This document shows positions 24,238-32,400 of a stretch of DNA of 64,000 nt, piece after piece. This DNA is from Ruminococcus sp. Its GTDB lineage: Bacteria > Bacillota > Clostridia > Oscillospirales > Ruminococcaceae. Each line of letters begins with the position of its first letter. The first letter of the stretch is position 1. The stretch covers positions 1 through 64,000 of the forward strand of contig SVNV01000008.1 in NCBI GenBank assembly GCA_015066705.1, read 5' to 3'. The position numbers and the translations under genes were made by a program. The notes beneath the pieces are model-generated. The model saw only the letters and a program-made list of their open reading frames with translations, was not told the DNA's origin and made no database searches.

Positions 24238-24840
24238 ATGGCTGAAAATATAACATACATTGTAGGAAACAAGCTTTATGTAAACCTTACAAACAAATGC
24301 CCTTGTAACTGTACATTCTGTATAAGAAACAATGGTGACGGGGTTTACGGCTCAGATTCCTTATGGCTTGACCACGACCCTGACAGTATTGAAGCGATTG
24401 AGGATTTGAAAAAGCGAGACCTCACAAGCTTTGAGGAAGTAATTTTCTGTGGTTACGGTGAGCCTACGGAAGCCCTTGACGTTATGCTTGAATGTTGCAG
24501 ATACATCAAGTCTGTGGGAAACATTCCAACAAGGCTTAACACAAACGGACTTTCTGACCTTATAAACAAAAAAGAAACCGCACCACTTCTCAAAGGACTT
24601 GTGGATACGGTTTCGATAAGTCTTAATGCACCTACTGAGGCCGAATACAACGCAGTTACACGTCCATCTTTTGAGGGAGCCTTTGACGCTATGCAGAAGT
24701 TTGCTGTAAGCTGTCTTGAACACGTGCCAAACGTGATGATGACGGTTGTTGACGTAATCGGCGAGGAGCAGGTTGAAAGAGCAAAAGCATTATGCGAAAA
24801 ACTCGGTGTGAAACTGAGAGTAAGACCTTACGAGGGTTAA
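24238..24840 (+). CDS. TatD-associated radical SAM protein
   Basis: 200 residues. CPCNCTFCIR gives the CxxxCxxC cluster motif; FCGYGEPTEALDVML is the SAM-binding GEP-type motif and RLNTNGL the following strand. The start LYVNLTNKCPCNCTFC and the short length match the TatD-linked radical SAM family (TIGR04038), named for its association with TatD nucleases, though no tatD gene is adjacent here. Substrate is unknown. It is a single-gene unit with a consensus promoter and a terminator. Confidence 0.88.
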   Translation: MAENITYIVGNKLYVNLTNKCPCNCTFCIRNNGDGVYGSDSLWLDHDPDSIEAIEDLKKRDLTSFEEVIFCGYGEPTEALDVMLECCRYIKSVGNIPTRLNTNGLSDLINKKETAPLLKGLVDTVSISLNAPTEAEYNAVTRPSFEGAFDAMQKFAVSCLEHVPNVMMTVVDVIGEEQVERAKALCEKLGVKLRVRPYEG

Positions 24841-24850
24841 CTAAAAAAAC

Positions 24851-24883
24851 AAGGGTACCGAGTTTGTCACTCGGTACCCTTTA
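24851..24883. terminator. Bidirectional terminator
   Basis: AAGGGTACCGAGT / ACTCGGTACCCTT, a 13-base perfect stem between convergent genes, with A-rich left and TTTA right flanks. Confidence 0.85.
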
Positions 24884-24898
24884 GTCATATATTTGGTT

Positions 24899-25450
24899 TT
24901 ATGTATGCGCAAGCTCCATTTTGATTTCGTCAAGCTGTCTGAGGTCACCCTGATAAACAAGCTTTGCGTTTTCAAGATATCTGAAATCGTCAGGTCTTAC
25001 AAGGAGTAAATCCTTGTCAAACTTGGCAATTTCACACTCAGTGAGGATTTTTGCAACCCACTGTGAACAGATAAAATGATTTTTTCTATGTATCTGGATA
25101 CCGAAGGCAAGTGCAAGAAGCCCCACCACATTATAGCCATACGTTTTTGAGGAATTTTTAAAATGAGCAATCAGTTCAAGATATTTTTCATACTGCTTTT
25201 CAGTAACGTCAAAGCTGTACACCTCGCAAGGCACGTTGTTGAACATTTCAAAAACCCCGACGTCAGATTCGTTTACAAAGCCCGCAGGAATAGGAGTTCT
25301 CTTGAACTTTCTGCAAAAGCTGTAGATTTCATAAAGTCCCTCGTCGCTTGTGATGGAAGTGTGATTGTACGGAGCTTTTGTTATAAACTTAATTATTTTT
25401 GCAGGCACAGTACCGGTCTGCGTTAAAATAACATAAATTTTCTTAGACAT
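24899..25450 (-). CDS. Permuted papain-like (YiiX/NlpC-P60-type) cysteine peptidase homologue
   Basis: 183 residues without signal peptide. APYNHTSITSD carries the likely catalytic His near residue 30, and HFICSQWVAKIL the likely Cys near 128. This His-before-Cys order is that of circularly permuted NlpC/P60 proteins such as YiiX/YebB, which act on amide or lipid-linked bonds. The substrate is unknown. Its promoter carries a strong palindrome whose core also occurs at the XRE regulator gene near 39.2 kb. Single-gene unit. Confidence 0.7.
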   Translation of the reverse strand: MSKKIYVILTQTGTVPAKIIKFITKAPYNHTSITSDEGLYEIYSFCRKFKRTPIPAGFVNESDVGVFEMFNNVPCEVYSFDVTEKQYEKYLELIAHFKNSSKTYGYNVVGLLALAFGIQIHRKNHFICSQWVAKILTECEIAKFDKDLLLVRPDDFRYLENAKLVYQGDLRQLDEIKMELAHT

Positions 25451-25511
25451 AACGATTTATCCTAACTTATATATTACGGAAACACCGCTTAATTACAAAC
25501 TTACAAATATC

Positions 25512-25542
25512 ATTATACACCTCTGTAGACTATTTGTCTACA
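25512..25542 (-). promoter_or_regulatory. Promoter with palindromic operator of the YiiX-like gene
   Basis: On the minus strand TAGACA, 17 bases, TATAAT. The palindrome TGTAGAC-TATTT-GTCTACA (25524-25542) covers the -35 and half the spacer, a classic repressor position. Its eleven-base core GACTATTTGTC is identical to the operator at 39183-39193. Confidence 0.65.
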
Positions 25543-25617
25543 AATAACAGAATTATTTATTTAATTTTTTCGACTCGTACACCATTTTGTAAAATTTAGC
25601 AATTTTCCGTCAAAAAA

Positions 25618-25648
25618 ACTCACCATTTAAGAATGGTGAGTTTTTTGA
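25618..25648 (-). terminator. Terminator of the hisS-aspS operon
   Basis: AACTCACCATT / AATGGTGAGTT stem; on the minus strand followed by TTTTTTG. It also has a T-run on the plus side. Confidence 0.85.
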
Positions 25649-25649
25649 A

Positions 25650-27431
25650 TTATTCGTTATTAGTAGTTTTGATATAAAGCTCTTCGAGCTGTTTTTCGTC
25701 AACCACTGACGGGCAGGCACTCATAAGCTCGCTTGCATTCTGAACCTTAGGGAATGCCACAACGTCACGGAGAGAATCAGCGCCACACATAATCATTGAA
25801 ATTCTGTCGAGGCCGATACCCATACCACCGTGAGGAGGTGCAGCGTACTTATATGCGTCAACAAGGAAGCCGAACTTCAAAGCGATTTCCTCTTCGGTAA
25901 GTCCCAGTGCTTCAAACATTTTCTGCTGAAGCTCGTAGTCTGTAATTCTCATTGAGCCACTTGAAAGCTCTGTTCCGTTAAGAACCAAGTCCCAAGCCTT
26001 AGCACGAACATTTCCAGGGTCAGAATCAAGGTATTCAAGACATTCTTCCATTGGCATTGTGAATGGGTGGTGCATAGCAACCCACTTTCCGCTGTCTTCG
26101 TCCCACTCAAAGAATGGCATTTCAGTAATCCATACGAAATTATATGTGTCCTCAGGAATGATTTCAAGACGCTTTGCAACGATAAGTCTTACAGCGCCCA
26201 TAACAGGGAGTGCAACCTTATTCTTGTCAGCAGCGATAAGCACCAAATCGCCCGTTTCTGCACCGATTTCAGAGAGAAGCTTAGCTGTCTGTTCGTCCGT
26301 CATAAACTTTTTGAATGAGCAGTTTGCGCCTTCCTCTGTACATCTGATATAAGCAAGTCCCTTAGCGCCGATACCCTTAGCGTGTTCAATGAGCTTGTCG
26401 ATTTCTTTTCTTGTATAAACCTTTGATGCGTCCTTGGCTACGATAGCACGGACACTTCCACCGTTAGCGATAGCATCAGCAAAAACAGGGAATTCGATGT
26501 CCTTAACCATTTCGGTGATGTCCATAATTTCCATTCCGAAACGTGTATCAGGCTTGTCTGAGCCGTACTTGTTCATAGAGTCAGCAAAAGTAAGCTTTGG
26601 AATAGGTGTAGCAATTTCCTTACCCATAACCTCTTTGAAAAGTCTTACAACATAGCCTTCGATACAGTTCTGGATATCTTCCGCATCAACAAAGGACATT
26701 TCAAGGTCAACCTGTGTGAATTCAGGCTGTCTGTCAGCTCTCAGGTCTTCGTCACGGAAGCATCTTGCAAGCTGAATATATCTGTCGTAGCCTGAAATCA
26801 TAAGGAGCTGTTTGTAAATCTGTGGTGACTGTGGGAGAGCATAGAATTTTCCCGGGTGAACTCTTGACGGAACGAGATAGTCTCTTGCACCCTCTGGAGT
26901 AGATTTCATCATCATAGGAGTTTCAATCTCCAGAAATCCGTTTTCATAGAAATACTCTCTTGTAACCTGAGCAATTTTATGTCTTGTGATAATATTCTTC
27001 TGAAGTCTTGGATTTCTCAAATCGAGGTATCTGTATTTGAGCTTCAATTCCTCATTAACCTTATCGCTGTTTGTAACCTCAAAAGGAGGTGTCTGTGCCT
27101 TTGAAAGCACTCTCAAATCAGTTACAAAAATTTCTACCTGACCTGTTTTGAGCTTGTCGTTTACGCTTTCACGCTGCTTAACAACGCCCTTGGCCATAAG
27201 AACGTATTCGCTTTTGCAGGACTGTGCCTTTTCAAAAATATTCTTATCTGTAGTTTCGTCAAAGGTAAGCTGAACAACGCCTGTTCTGTCACGGAGAACA
27301 ATAAACACAAGTCCGCCCTTGTCACGTACTCTGTCAACAAAGCCTCCTACTACAACCTCGCTACCCTCAACAAGAGGAATTTCCCCACAGTAATGGGTTC
27401 TGCGAAGTCCTTTCATTGTATCGTTTGCCAT
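25650..27431 (-). CDS. aspS: Aspartyl-tRNA synthetase
   Basis: 593 residues of the bacterial class II type: N-terminal OB-fold anticodon domain (VGGFVDRVRDKGGLVFIVLRD), catalytic core with motif 2 (ARCFRDEDLRADRQPEFTQVD), the bacterial GAD insertion (about 300-410), and motif 3 (GMGIGLDRISMIM). It charges tRNA-Asp. The ATG at 27431 is chosen because AAAGGA is nine bases upstream; the ATG at 27440 lies on that site. It is the last of four genes with hisS and two small unknown genes. Whether it is discriminating or also charges tRNA-Asn cannot be told by eye. Confidence 0.96.
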   Translation of the reverse strand: MANDTMKGLRRTHYCGEIPLVEGSEVVVGGFVDRVRDKGGLVFIVLRDRTGVVQLTFDETTDKNIFEKAQSCKSEYVLMAKGVVKQRESVNDKLKTGQVEIFVTDLRVLSKAQTPPFEVTNSDKVNEELKLKYRYLDLRNPRLQKNIITRHKIAQVTREYFYENGFLEIETPMMMKSTPEGARDYLVPSRVHPGKFYALPQSPQIYKQLLMISGYDRYIQLARCFRDEDLRADRQPEFTQVDLEMSFVDAEDIQNCIEGYVVRLFKEVMGKEIATPIPKLTFADSMNKYGSDKPDTRFGMEIMDITEMVKDIEFPVFADAIANGGSVRAIVAKDASKVYTRKEIDKLIEHAKGIGAKGLAYIRCTEEGANCSFKKFMTDEQTAKLLSEIGAETGDLVLIAADKNKVALPVMGAVRLIVAKRLEIIPEDTYNFVWITEMPFFEWDEDSGKWVAMHHPFTMPMEECLEYLDSDPGNVRAKAWDLVLNGTELSSGSMRITDYELQQKMFEALGLTEEEIALKFGFLVDAYKYAAPPHGGMGIGLDRISMIMCGADSLRDVVAFPKVQNASELMSACPSVVDEKQLEELYIKTTNNE

Positions 27432-27436
27432 AAAAA

Positions 27437-27955
27437 TCATTCCTTTTTATCTGAATTTTGATTATTTTCTTGGTTTTCACAAAGGGTTTCAAGAAAAGCC
27501 TTTAAGTATTTCACGTTTTTACTTCCCGAAAAAATCAGAATATTTCCGAGAATCACAAGTCCCAGTGTAGCAATACAGCCCACAGGGTTTTCCACAAGAA
27601 GGACAACTGTTATCATCAGCAAAAGCACTGTCCACACTGCAGAAAAAAGATAGGACACAATTCCGTGTCTGATATATCCGCCGACCTTACAGCCCTTATC
27701 TGTATCCACAACCACGCCGTTGAATCTTACTCCGCCACCGTCACGTTTAAAAGGGCGATGGTGAAAAAGCGTAAAAGCGTTTTGTCTGCGATTACCGTAA
27801 TAGAGGTCTGTTGACCAGTTTTTTCTGACAATTTTATTTATCTTGAAAAGTCCTGTTTCCTGAGGGACATAGATATTATCGGTAAGTTTTCTTAAAAAAT
27901 CCTTTGAAGTCAGTGTTGAGTCAAGCTCAACTCTTTTGGGGAAAAACACAGCCAT
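27437..27955 (-). CDS. Hypothetical protein with two membrane segments
   Basis: 172 residues, no family recognised. A soluble, basic first part (about 1-95, with RFNGVVVDTDKGCKVGGYIR) is followed by two hydrophobic segments at about 100-122 and 125-145 and a polar tail. It lies between the small cysteine-pair protein (3 bases upstream) and aspS, so is cotranscribed with both synthetase genes; no functional link is evident. Confidence 0.7.
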   Translation of the reverse strand: MAVFFPKRVELDSTLTSKDFLRKLTDNIYVPQETGLFKINKIVRKNWSTDLYYGNRRQNAFTLFHHRPFKRDGGGVRFNGVVVDTDKGCKVGGYIRHGIVSYLFSAVWTVLLLMITVVLLVENPVGCIATLGLVILGNILIFSGSKNVKYLKAFLETLCENQENNQNSDKKE

Positions 27956-27958
27956 AGC

Positions 27959-28270
27959 TTAGTCCTTATCAGGGTTAAAAACCTTATCGTTAACCTTAAT
28001 CTGCCCCACTCCGGTTTCTACGTCGCAGAAAAGCCCATAAATTGTTCCGCAGTTTTTACATCTCACCTGATGGAGCATTTTTGGTGCATAAAACATTACG
28101 TTACCCTTTTCGTCGGCGAAAATTCTGTCAAAAGGGCAGGTTGCGTAGGTGATTTCAAGGTTGCCCTCTTTTGTCATTTCGTCAAGCATACGCACGATAT
28201 CGGCATAAACCGTAACATCTCTGAAATAGTTATCGCTCACAGGAATTTTTCCGCAAATTTCACAGCTCAT
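27959..28270 (-). CDS. Hypothetical protein with three Cys pairs
   Basis: 103 residues, family not recognised. CEICGK at 3-6 and CKNCG near residue 72 form a likely zinc-binding pair set, with further Cys at CPFD and LFCD. It is cytoplasmic in composition and sits 11 bases after hisS in the hisS-aspS operon. A zinc-ribbon-like role is a guess from the cysteines only. Confidence 0.65.
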   Translation of the reverse strand: MSCEICGKIPVSDNYFRDVTVYADIVRMLDEMTKEGNLEITYATCPFDRIFADEKGNVMFYAPKMLHQVRCKNCGTIYGLFCDVETGVGQIKVNDKVFNPDKD

Positions 28271-28281
28271 ATCGTATCTCC

Positions 28282-29625
28282 TTAAACATTATCATTCATA
28301 GCTTCAACAAAAGCCTTGAAATTTTCGTCCTCGCCCATAAGAATATCGTAATACACAGCCCCGAAGCTTTCAAGCAGGTTTTCGTCAAGAGTAACGTCAA
28401 TCTGGTCGCCTGTCTGCATATTCTTAAGTTTAGCTGAGTTGGTTTCGATTTCATTGTCGCCGATAACTATAACAAATCTTGCACCGATTTTGTCAGCGTA
28501 CTTCATCTGTGGCTTGAGTCCTCTGCCAACAACGTCATATTCAACCTTAAAGCCTTCTTCTCTCATAAGAGTTGCAAGCTGTACTGCTTTTTTCTGAGCA
28601 TTATCGCCCATTGACGCAAAATAAAGGTCGCATTTTCTTTCTTCCATAAACTCACAGCCCTGTTTTTCCATTGTGAGAATAAGTCTTTCAAGTCCCATTC
28701 CAAAGCCAAGTGCAGGTGTCTTAGGGCCGCCGAGGGTTTCGATAAGTCCGTCGTAGCGTCCGCCGCCACAAACAGTACCCTGTGCACCGATATCGGTTGT
28801 GATAAATTCAAAAACAGTTCTTGTATAATAGTCAAGACCTCTTACGATTTTAGGGTTGATTTTGAATTCAATTCCCATAAGTGTGAGGTTTTCCTGAAGC
28901 TTTTCAAAGTGGTCTTTACAGTCATCACAAAGAAAATCAAGGATAACCGGTGCGTTTTCAGCGATACCTGAACAAATAGGTGACTTACAGTCTAAAATTC
29001 TCATAGGGTTTCTGTCAAGTCTGTCGTTGCAGGTTTCACAAAGCTCGTCCTTTTTGCTTTCAAAGTATTCCTTCAGCGCCTTGTGGTAGTTGGCTCTGCA
29101 CTCAGGGCAACCGATAGAATTGATATTGAGCTGGATATTTTTAAGGCCTACTCTATCGATAACGCTCTTTGCAAGTGCAATAACGTCAGCGTCTGCGCTT
29201 GGGTTTGCCGAGCCGACCATTTCACAGCCAAACTGGTGGAATTCTCTCAGTCTGCCTGCCTGTGGCTTTTCGTGACGGAAGCAGGAAAGAATATAGTATG
29301 CTCTCTGCGGGAATCCCTCGTTTAAAATTCCGTTTTCAAGCATAGCTCTGATTGTGCCTGCTGTACCTTCAGGACGGAGAGTAAAGGTTGAGTCGCCTGT
29401 TGCAGAAACTGTATACATTTCCTTCTGAACAACGTCGGTTGTATCGCCCACTGAACGGACAAAAAGTCCTGTTTCCTCAAAGGTAGGGATTCTGATTTCA
29501 CGAAAACCGAACTGTTCAGCAGTATCAGCAACAATGCTTTCGACGGTGTGCCACTTATAGCTTTCCGACGGAACAACGTCCTGAGTACCCTTTGGTTTCT
29601 GAATATAGTTTGCCATATTTATCAT
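28282..29625 (-). CDS. hisS: Histidyl-tRNA synthetase
   Basis: 447 residues. Class II motifs are present: RPEGTAGTIRAM, motif 2 FRHEKPQAGRLREFHQFG, the histidine motif RGLDYYTRTVFEF, and motif 3 GFGMGLERLI, followed by a C-terminal anticodon-binding domain (LYFASMGDNAQKKAVQLA). It charges tRNA-His. Two in-frame ATGs (29625 and 29616) flank the ideal spacing from AAAGGA (3 and 12 bases), so the exact start is uncertain. First gene of the operon, from a TTGACC-17-TATAAT promoter. No T-box was recognised in the short leader. Confidence 0.96.
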   Translation of the reverse strand: MINMANYIQKPKGTQDVVPSESYKWHTVESIVADTAEQFGFREIRIPTFEETGLFVRSVGDTTDVVQKEMYTVSATGDSTFTLRPEGTAGTIRAMLENGILNEGFPQRAYYILSCFRHEKPQAGRLREFHQFGCEMVGSANPSADADVIALAKSVIDRVGLKNIQLNINSIGCPECRANYHKALKEYFESKKDELCETCNDRLDRNPMRILDCKSPICSGIAENAPVILDFLCDDCKDHFEKLQENLTLMGIEFKINPKIVRGLDYYTRTVFEFITTDIGAQGTVCGGGRYDGLIETLGGPKTPALGFGMGLERLILTMEKQGCEFMEERKCDLYFASMGDNAQKKAVQLATLMREEGFKVEYDVVGRGLKPQMKYADKIGARFVIVIGDNEIETNSAKLKNMQTGDQIDVTLDENLLESFGAVYYDILMGEDENFKAFVEAMNDNV

Positions 29626-29667
29626 TATCCTTTCGGTTAGTTTTCAAAAAACACTTAATCACCGTAT

Positions 29668-29696
29668 ATTATACTACAAAACCCCCTGAAGGTCAA
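29668..29696 (-). promoter_or_regulatory. Promoter of the hisS-aspS operon
   Basis: TTGACC, 17 bases, TATAAT on the minus strand; about 40 bases ahead of hisS. Confidence 0.75.
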
Positions 29697-29743
29697 GGAT
29701 TTTCGCAATCTTTTACTATATTTTAACGGGCATTTGCGACAGC

Positions 29744-29772
29744 TTGACAGTGGTTGAAACTAATGGTAAAAT
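29744..29772 (+). promoter_or_regulatory. bioY promoter
   Basis: TTGACA, 17 bases, TAAAAT with extended -10 TGG. Transcription would start near 29779, inside the left arm of the cloverleaf element. No BirA-like operator was identified. Confidence 0.75.
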
Positions 29773-29848
29773 TGCATTGAACGGGTGCTTCGCACCAAGC
29801 CGGACTAAAGTCCGACGTTTTGCCCTCAGGCAAACCCGTTCAATGCAA
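29772..29848 (+). repeat. Cloverleaf-shaped element forming the bioY 5' untranslated region
   Basis: A perfect 15-base inverted repeat (TTGCATTGAACGGGT / ACCCGTTCAATGCAA) encloses three hairpins: GGTGC-TTC-GCACC, CGGACT-AA-AGTCCG and TTTGCC-CTCA-GGCAAA. The RNA would fold as a four-way junction ending about 10 bases before the bioY ribosome-binding site. It may be one of the dispersed palindromes or a regulatory leader. Confidence 0.6.
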
Positions 29849-29868
29849 CAAACTAGAGAGGTGAAACC

Positions 29869-30402
29869 GTGGCAAAATCAAGGACTGTGAAAATTACATA
29901 TTGCGGACTTTTTACTGCGGTGCTTGCGGTTTGTGCGTGGATTAGTATTCCGTCGGCTGTGCCTTTTACACTTCAGACCTTCGGGATTTTTATGGCGTAT
30001 TTCACGCTGGGTAATAAATACGGACTCGCTACCTATACGGCATATCTTCTGCTTGGAATAATGGGTGTGCCTGTTTTTTCGGGTTTCAGAGGCGGAGTAG
30101 CAGTAGTCTTTTCACAGACGGGAGGCTTTCTTGCAGGCTTTTTGCTTGGAGGAATTGTAGTGACTGTTGTTGAACTGCTGATACCTGAACTCAAGAACAA
30201 AAAGCTTGTGTCAGGAATAACCCTTTTGCTTGTGGGATATACAACAGCGGTTTTGTGGTATGGAGTTTTTTATACAAAAGGACAAAGTTTCAGTGAAATT
30301 ATACATATCTGCGTAACGCCTTTTGTGATATTTGACCTGATTAAGCTTTTTGTGGCGATTTCTGTATCAAAAAGGGTTAAACTCATTGACTTGAAGGATT
30401 AA
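29869..30402 (+). CDS. bioY: Biotin transporter substrate-binding component BioY
   Basis: 177 residues, about six membrane segments. VPFTLQTFGIFMAYFTLGNKYG, LLLGIMGVPVFSGFRGG and SQTGGFLAGFLL are the conserved BioY blocks. As an ECF-type S component it binds biotin and is energised by the shared EcfA/A'/T module, encoded elsewhere. The GTG start follows AGAGGTG. Biotin synthesis genes are not nearby, suggesting uptake dependence, but only this window was seen. Confidence 0.93.
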   Translation: MAKSRTVKITYCGLFTAVLAVCAWISIPSAVPFTLQTFGIFMAYFTLGNKYGLATYTAYLLLGIMGVPVFSGFRGGVAVVFSQTGGFLAGFLLGGIVVTVVELLIPELKNKKLVSGITLLLVGYTTAVLWYGVFYTKGQSFSEIIHICVTPFVIFDLIKLFVAISVSKRVKLIDLKD

Positions 30403-30452
30403 AATAATGTATAATTAGCGTAAGAAAATGAATTGAGGAGGTGTGACGGAAA

Positions 30453-32132
30453 TTGGTTCTTGTAATTGATTTTATTGCATTTTTGCTTTCTTTGATAATG
30501 ATGGCAAGCGTGTTTATCCGATATAAAAAGCTTGACACGGTGTTTTTGCTGTTTCTGTTGTCAATTACTATGAACTGCATCGGCAGATATATGACTACCG
30601 TTTCGCAAAACCTTGAGACTGCCATATTGTCTAATAAAATAATGTATGTCAGTGCCTGCTATGCACCTGTTATGTTAGTGTGGGTGCTTTTTAAGCTGAG
30701 CAATATGCGTTTTCCGAAAATCCTTGCAACCATTATGACCGTATATTCTTCCGTCGTGCTTTTCTTTGTGTTTACAAACGACTACACAAAGCTTTATTAC
30801 AAAGAGGTAAAGCTTGTCAGGGCAAACGGATATAACTATCTTAGCAAGGTTTATGGACCACTGCACGCACTTTACCTGGGAGTAATGGTTTTTTACGTAG
30901 TTTTTATTTTGTTTTTTCTGGTGGGCATTTTTCTGAAACGCCGAAAGATTTCTCAGAAAACCGTCCTCGGAATGAGCCTTGTAGGACTTGAAGTAATCGT
31001 TCTTTATGTCGTTGAAAAAGTTTTTGACTTAAAAACCAGCGTTATTTCAATAGGTTATCTTGTAGCGATGGTTTACATAATCAGATACTTTGACAGAATC
31101 AATATGTATGATATGTCTGCAAACATAATCAATTCCATTGAAGAGCGAGGGGAATACGGATATATTGTTTTTGACAACAAAATGCGATATGTCAGTGCAA
31201 ACGGTTATATCAAGGAGATTTTTCCGGAAATCAATCAGTGGAAGGTTGACCATTCTGTAACTCCTTCAGAAAGCAAGCTTTATAATGAAATTGTCGAGTA
31301 CTTTTTACAAATGGAGTGGAAGAACAACAGCCAGAATAAAGTTGTTGAAGCAGACGACAGGTTTTACGAGGTGTCAATAAGAACTCTTTCTCACGGAAGA
31401 AAGAAAACGGGATACCTTATCGAGCTTATGGACAGAACAGTAGAGCAGAGCTACTACAAAAAGATTGAAAACTATAACGAAGCTCTTCAGCAGGAGGTTG
31501 AAGAACAGACTAAAAACATTCTTCACATCAAGGACATGATGGTGCTCGGTATGGCGGATATGGTCGAAAGCCGTGACAACAACACCGGCGGTCACATCAA
31601 GCGTACAAGTGCAATTGTAGATGTTTTTTCAAAAAGGCTTGCGGACTATTGCGACGAGCTTGAAATTGACGGAAGCTTTCTTAAGCTGGTTGCAAAAGCT
31701 GCGCCGATGCACGATTTGGGCAAGATTGCCATTGATGACGATATTCTGAGAAAACCGGGTAAGTTTACTGAGGAAGAGTACAACGAGATGAAACGCCACA
31801 CCACAGAGGGCGCGAGAATAGTGTCAAGCATTCTTGAAGGCGTCGAGGACGATGAGTTTGTAGAGATTGCAAAAAATGTTGCGCTTTATCATCACGAAAA
31901 ATACAACGGAAAGGGTTATCCGACGGGAGTTTCGGGGGAACAAATTCCGATTGAAGCGAGAATAATGGCACTTGCAGATGTTTTTGATGCGCTGGTAAGT
32001 GAAAGATGCTACAAAAAAGCGTTTACCTTTGACCAGGCGTTTGAAATCATCAGAAACGATTTGGGAGAGCACTTTGACCCGCATCTGGGAAAGATTTTTA
32101 TTGAGTGTAGACAAGACCTCGAAAAGATATAA
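30453..32132 (+). CDS. Membrane-bound HD-GYP domain protein (probable c-di-GMP phosphodiesterase)
   Basis: 559 residues. Seven hydrophobic segments in the first 225 residues resemble the HisK-type 7TM sensor region; a PAS-like segment follows (YGYIVFDNKMRYVSANGYIK), then a short coiled coil and an HD-GYP domain: HIKRTS, HDLGKIAIDD (HD at 420-421), HHEKYNGKGYP (GYP at 488-490) and ADVFDALVSER. HD-GYP enzymes hydrolyse cyclic di-GMP, or cGAMP in some cases. TTG is the start, with GAGGAGG ten bases upstream. Its stop codon abuts a large palindromic element. Confidence 0.87.
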   Translation: MVLVIDFIAFLLSLIMMASVFIRYKKLDTVFLLFLLSITMNCIGRYMTTVSQNLETAILSNKIMYVSACYAPVMLVWVLFKLSNMRFPKILATIMTVYSSVVLFFVFTNDYTKLYYKEVKLVRANGYNYLSKVYGPLHALYLGVMVFYVVFILFFLVGIFLKRRKISQKTVLGMSLVGLEVIVLYVVEKVFDLKTSVISIGYLVAMVYIIRYFDRINMYDMSANIINSIEERGEYGYIVFDNKMRYVSANGYIKEIFPEINQWKVDHSVTPSESKLYNEIVEYFLQMEWKNNSQNKVVEADDRFYEVSIRTLSHGRKKTGYLIELMDRTVEQSYYKKIENYNEALQQEVEEQTKNILHIKDMMVLGMADMVESRDNNTGGHIKRTSAIVDVFSKRLADYCDELEIDGSFLKLVAKAAPMHDLGKIAIDDDILRKPGKFTEEEYNEMKRHTTEGARIVSSILEGVEDDEFVEIAKNVALYHHEKYNGKGYPTGVSGEQIPIEARIMALADVFDALVSERCYKKAFTFDQAFEIIRNDLGEHFDPHLGKIFIECRQDLEKI

Positions 32133-32400
32133 AAACCTCTCCACTTTTAGGGTAGTGCTCTTATAAAATATTGTACGTATTATTGTGGCATAACCCTTTT
32201 AAAAAAGGGTTATGCCACAAACTACTTTTCTAAAACTTTCAATTTAAAATCCCGTATAGGACATCTTGTCCTATACGGGATTTTATACAAAAAGTCTTTG
32301 GAAGGGTGCTCGAGGGGATAACCTTTCTTCGAAAAGGTTTCCCACGATAAATGCATATAATACTTTTATAAGAGCATTACCTTGAAGGCAAAGAGGTTTT
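32131..32400. repeat. Large palindromic element, family 2, copy 1
   Basis: 270 bases filling the whole gap between two convergent stop codons. Imperfect outer arms of about 45 bases pair end to end (AAAACCTCT ... AGAGGTTTT; TGCTCTTATAAAA ... TTTTATAAGAGCA). Inside are hairpins TTGTGGCATAACCC / GGGTTATGCCACAA, AATCCCGTATAGGACA / TGTCCTATACGGGATT, and AACCTTTTC-type / GAAAAGGTT. Linkers (CTTTTCTAAAACTTTCAATTT and AAAGTCTTTGGAAGGG-like) match copy 2 at 56884, while stems differ. Probably also terminates both genes. Confidence 0.8.
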
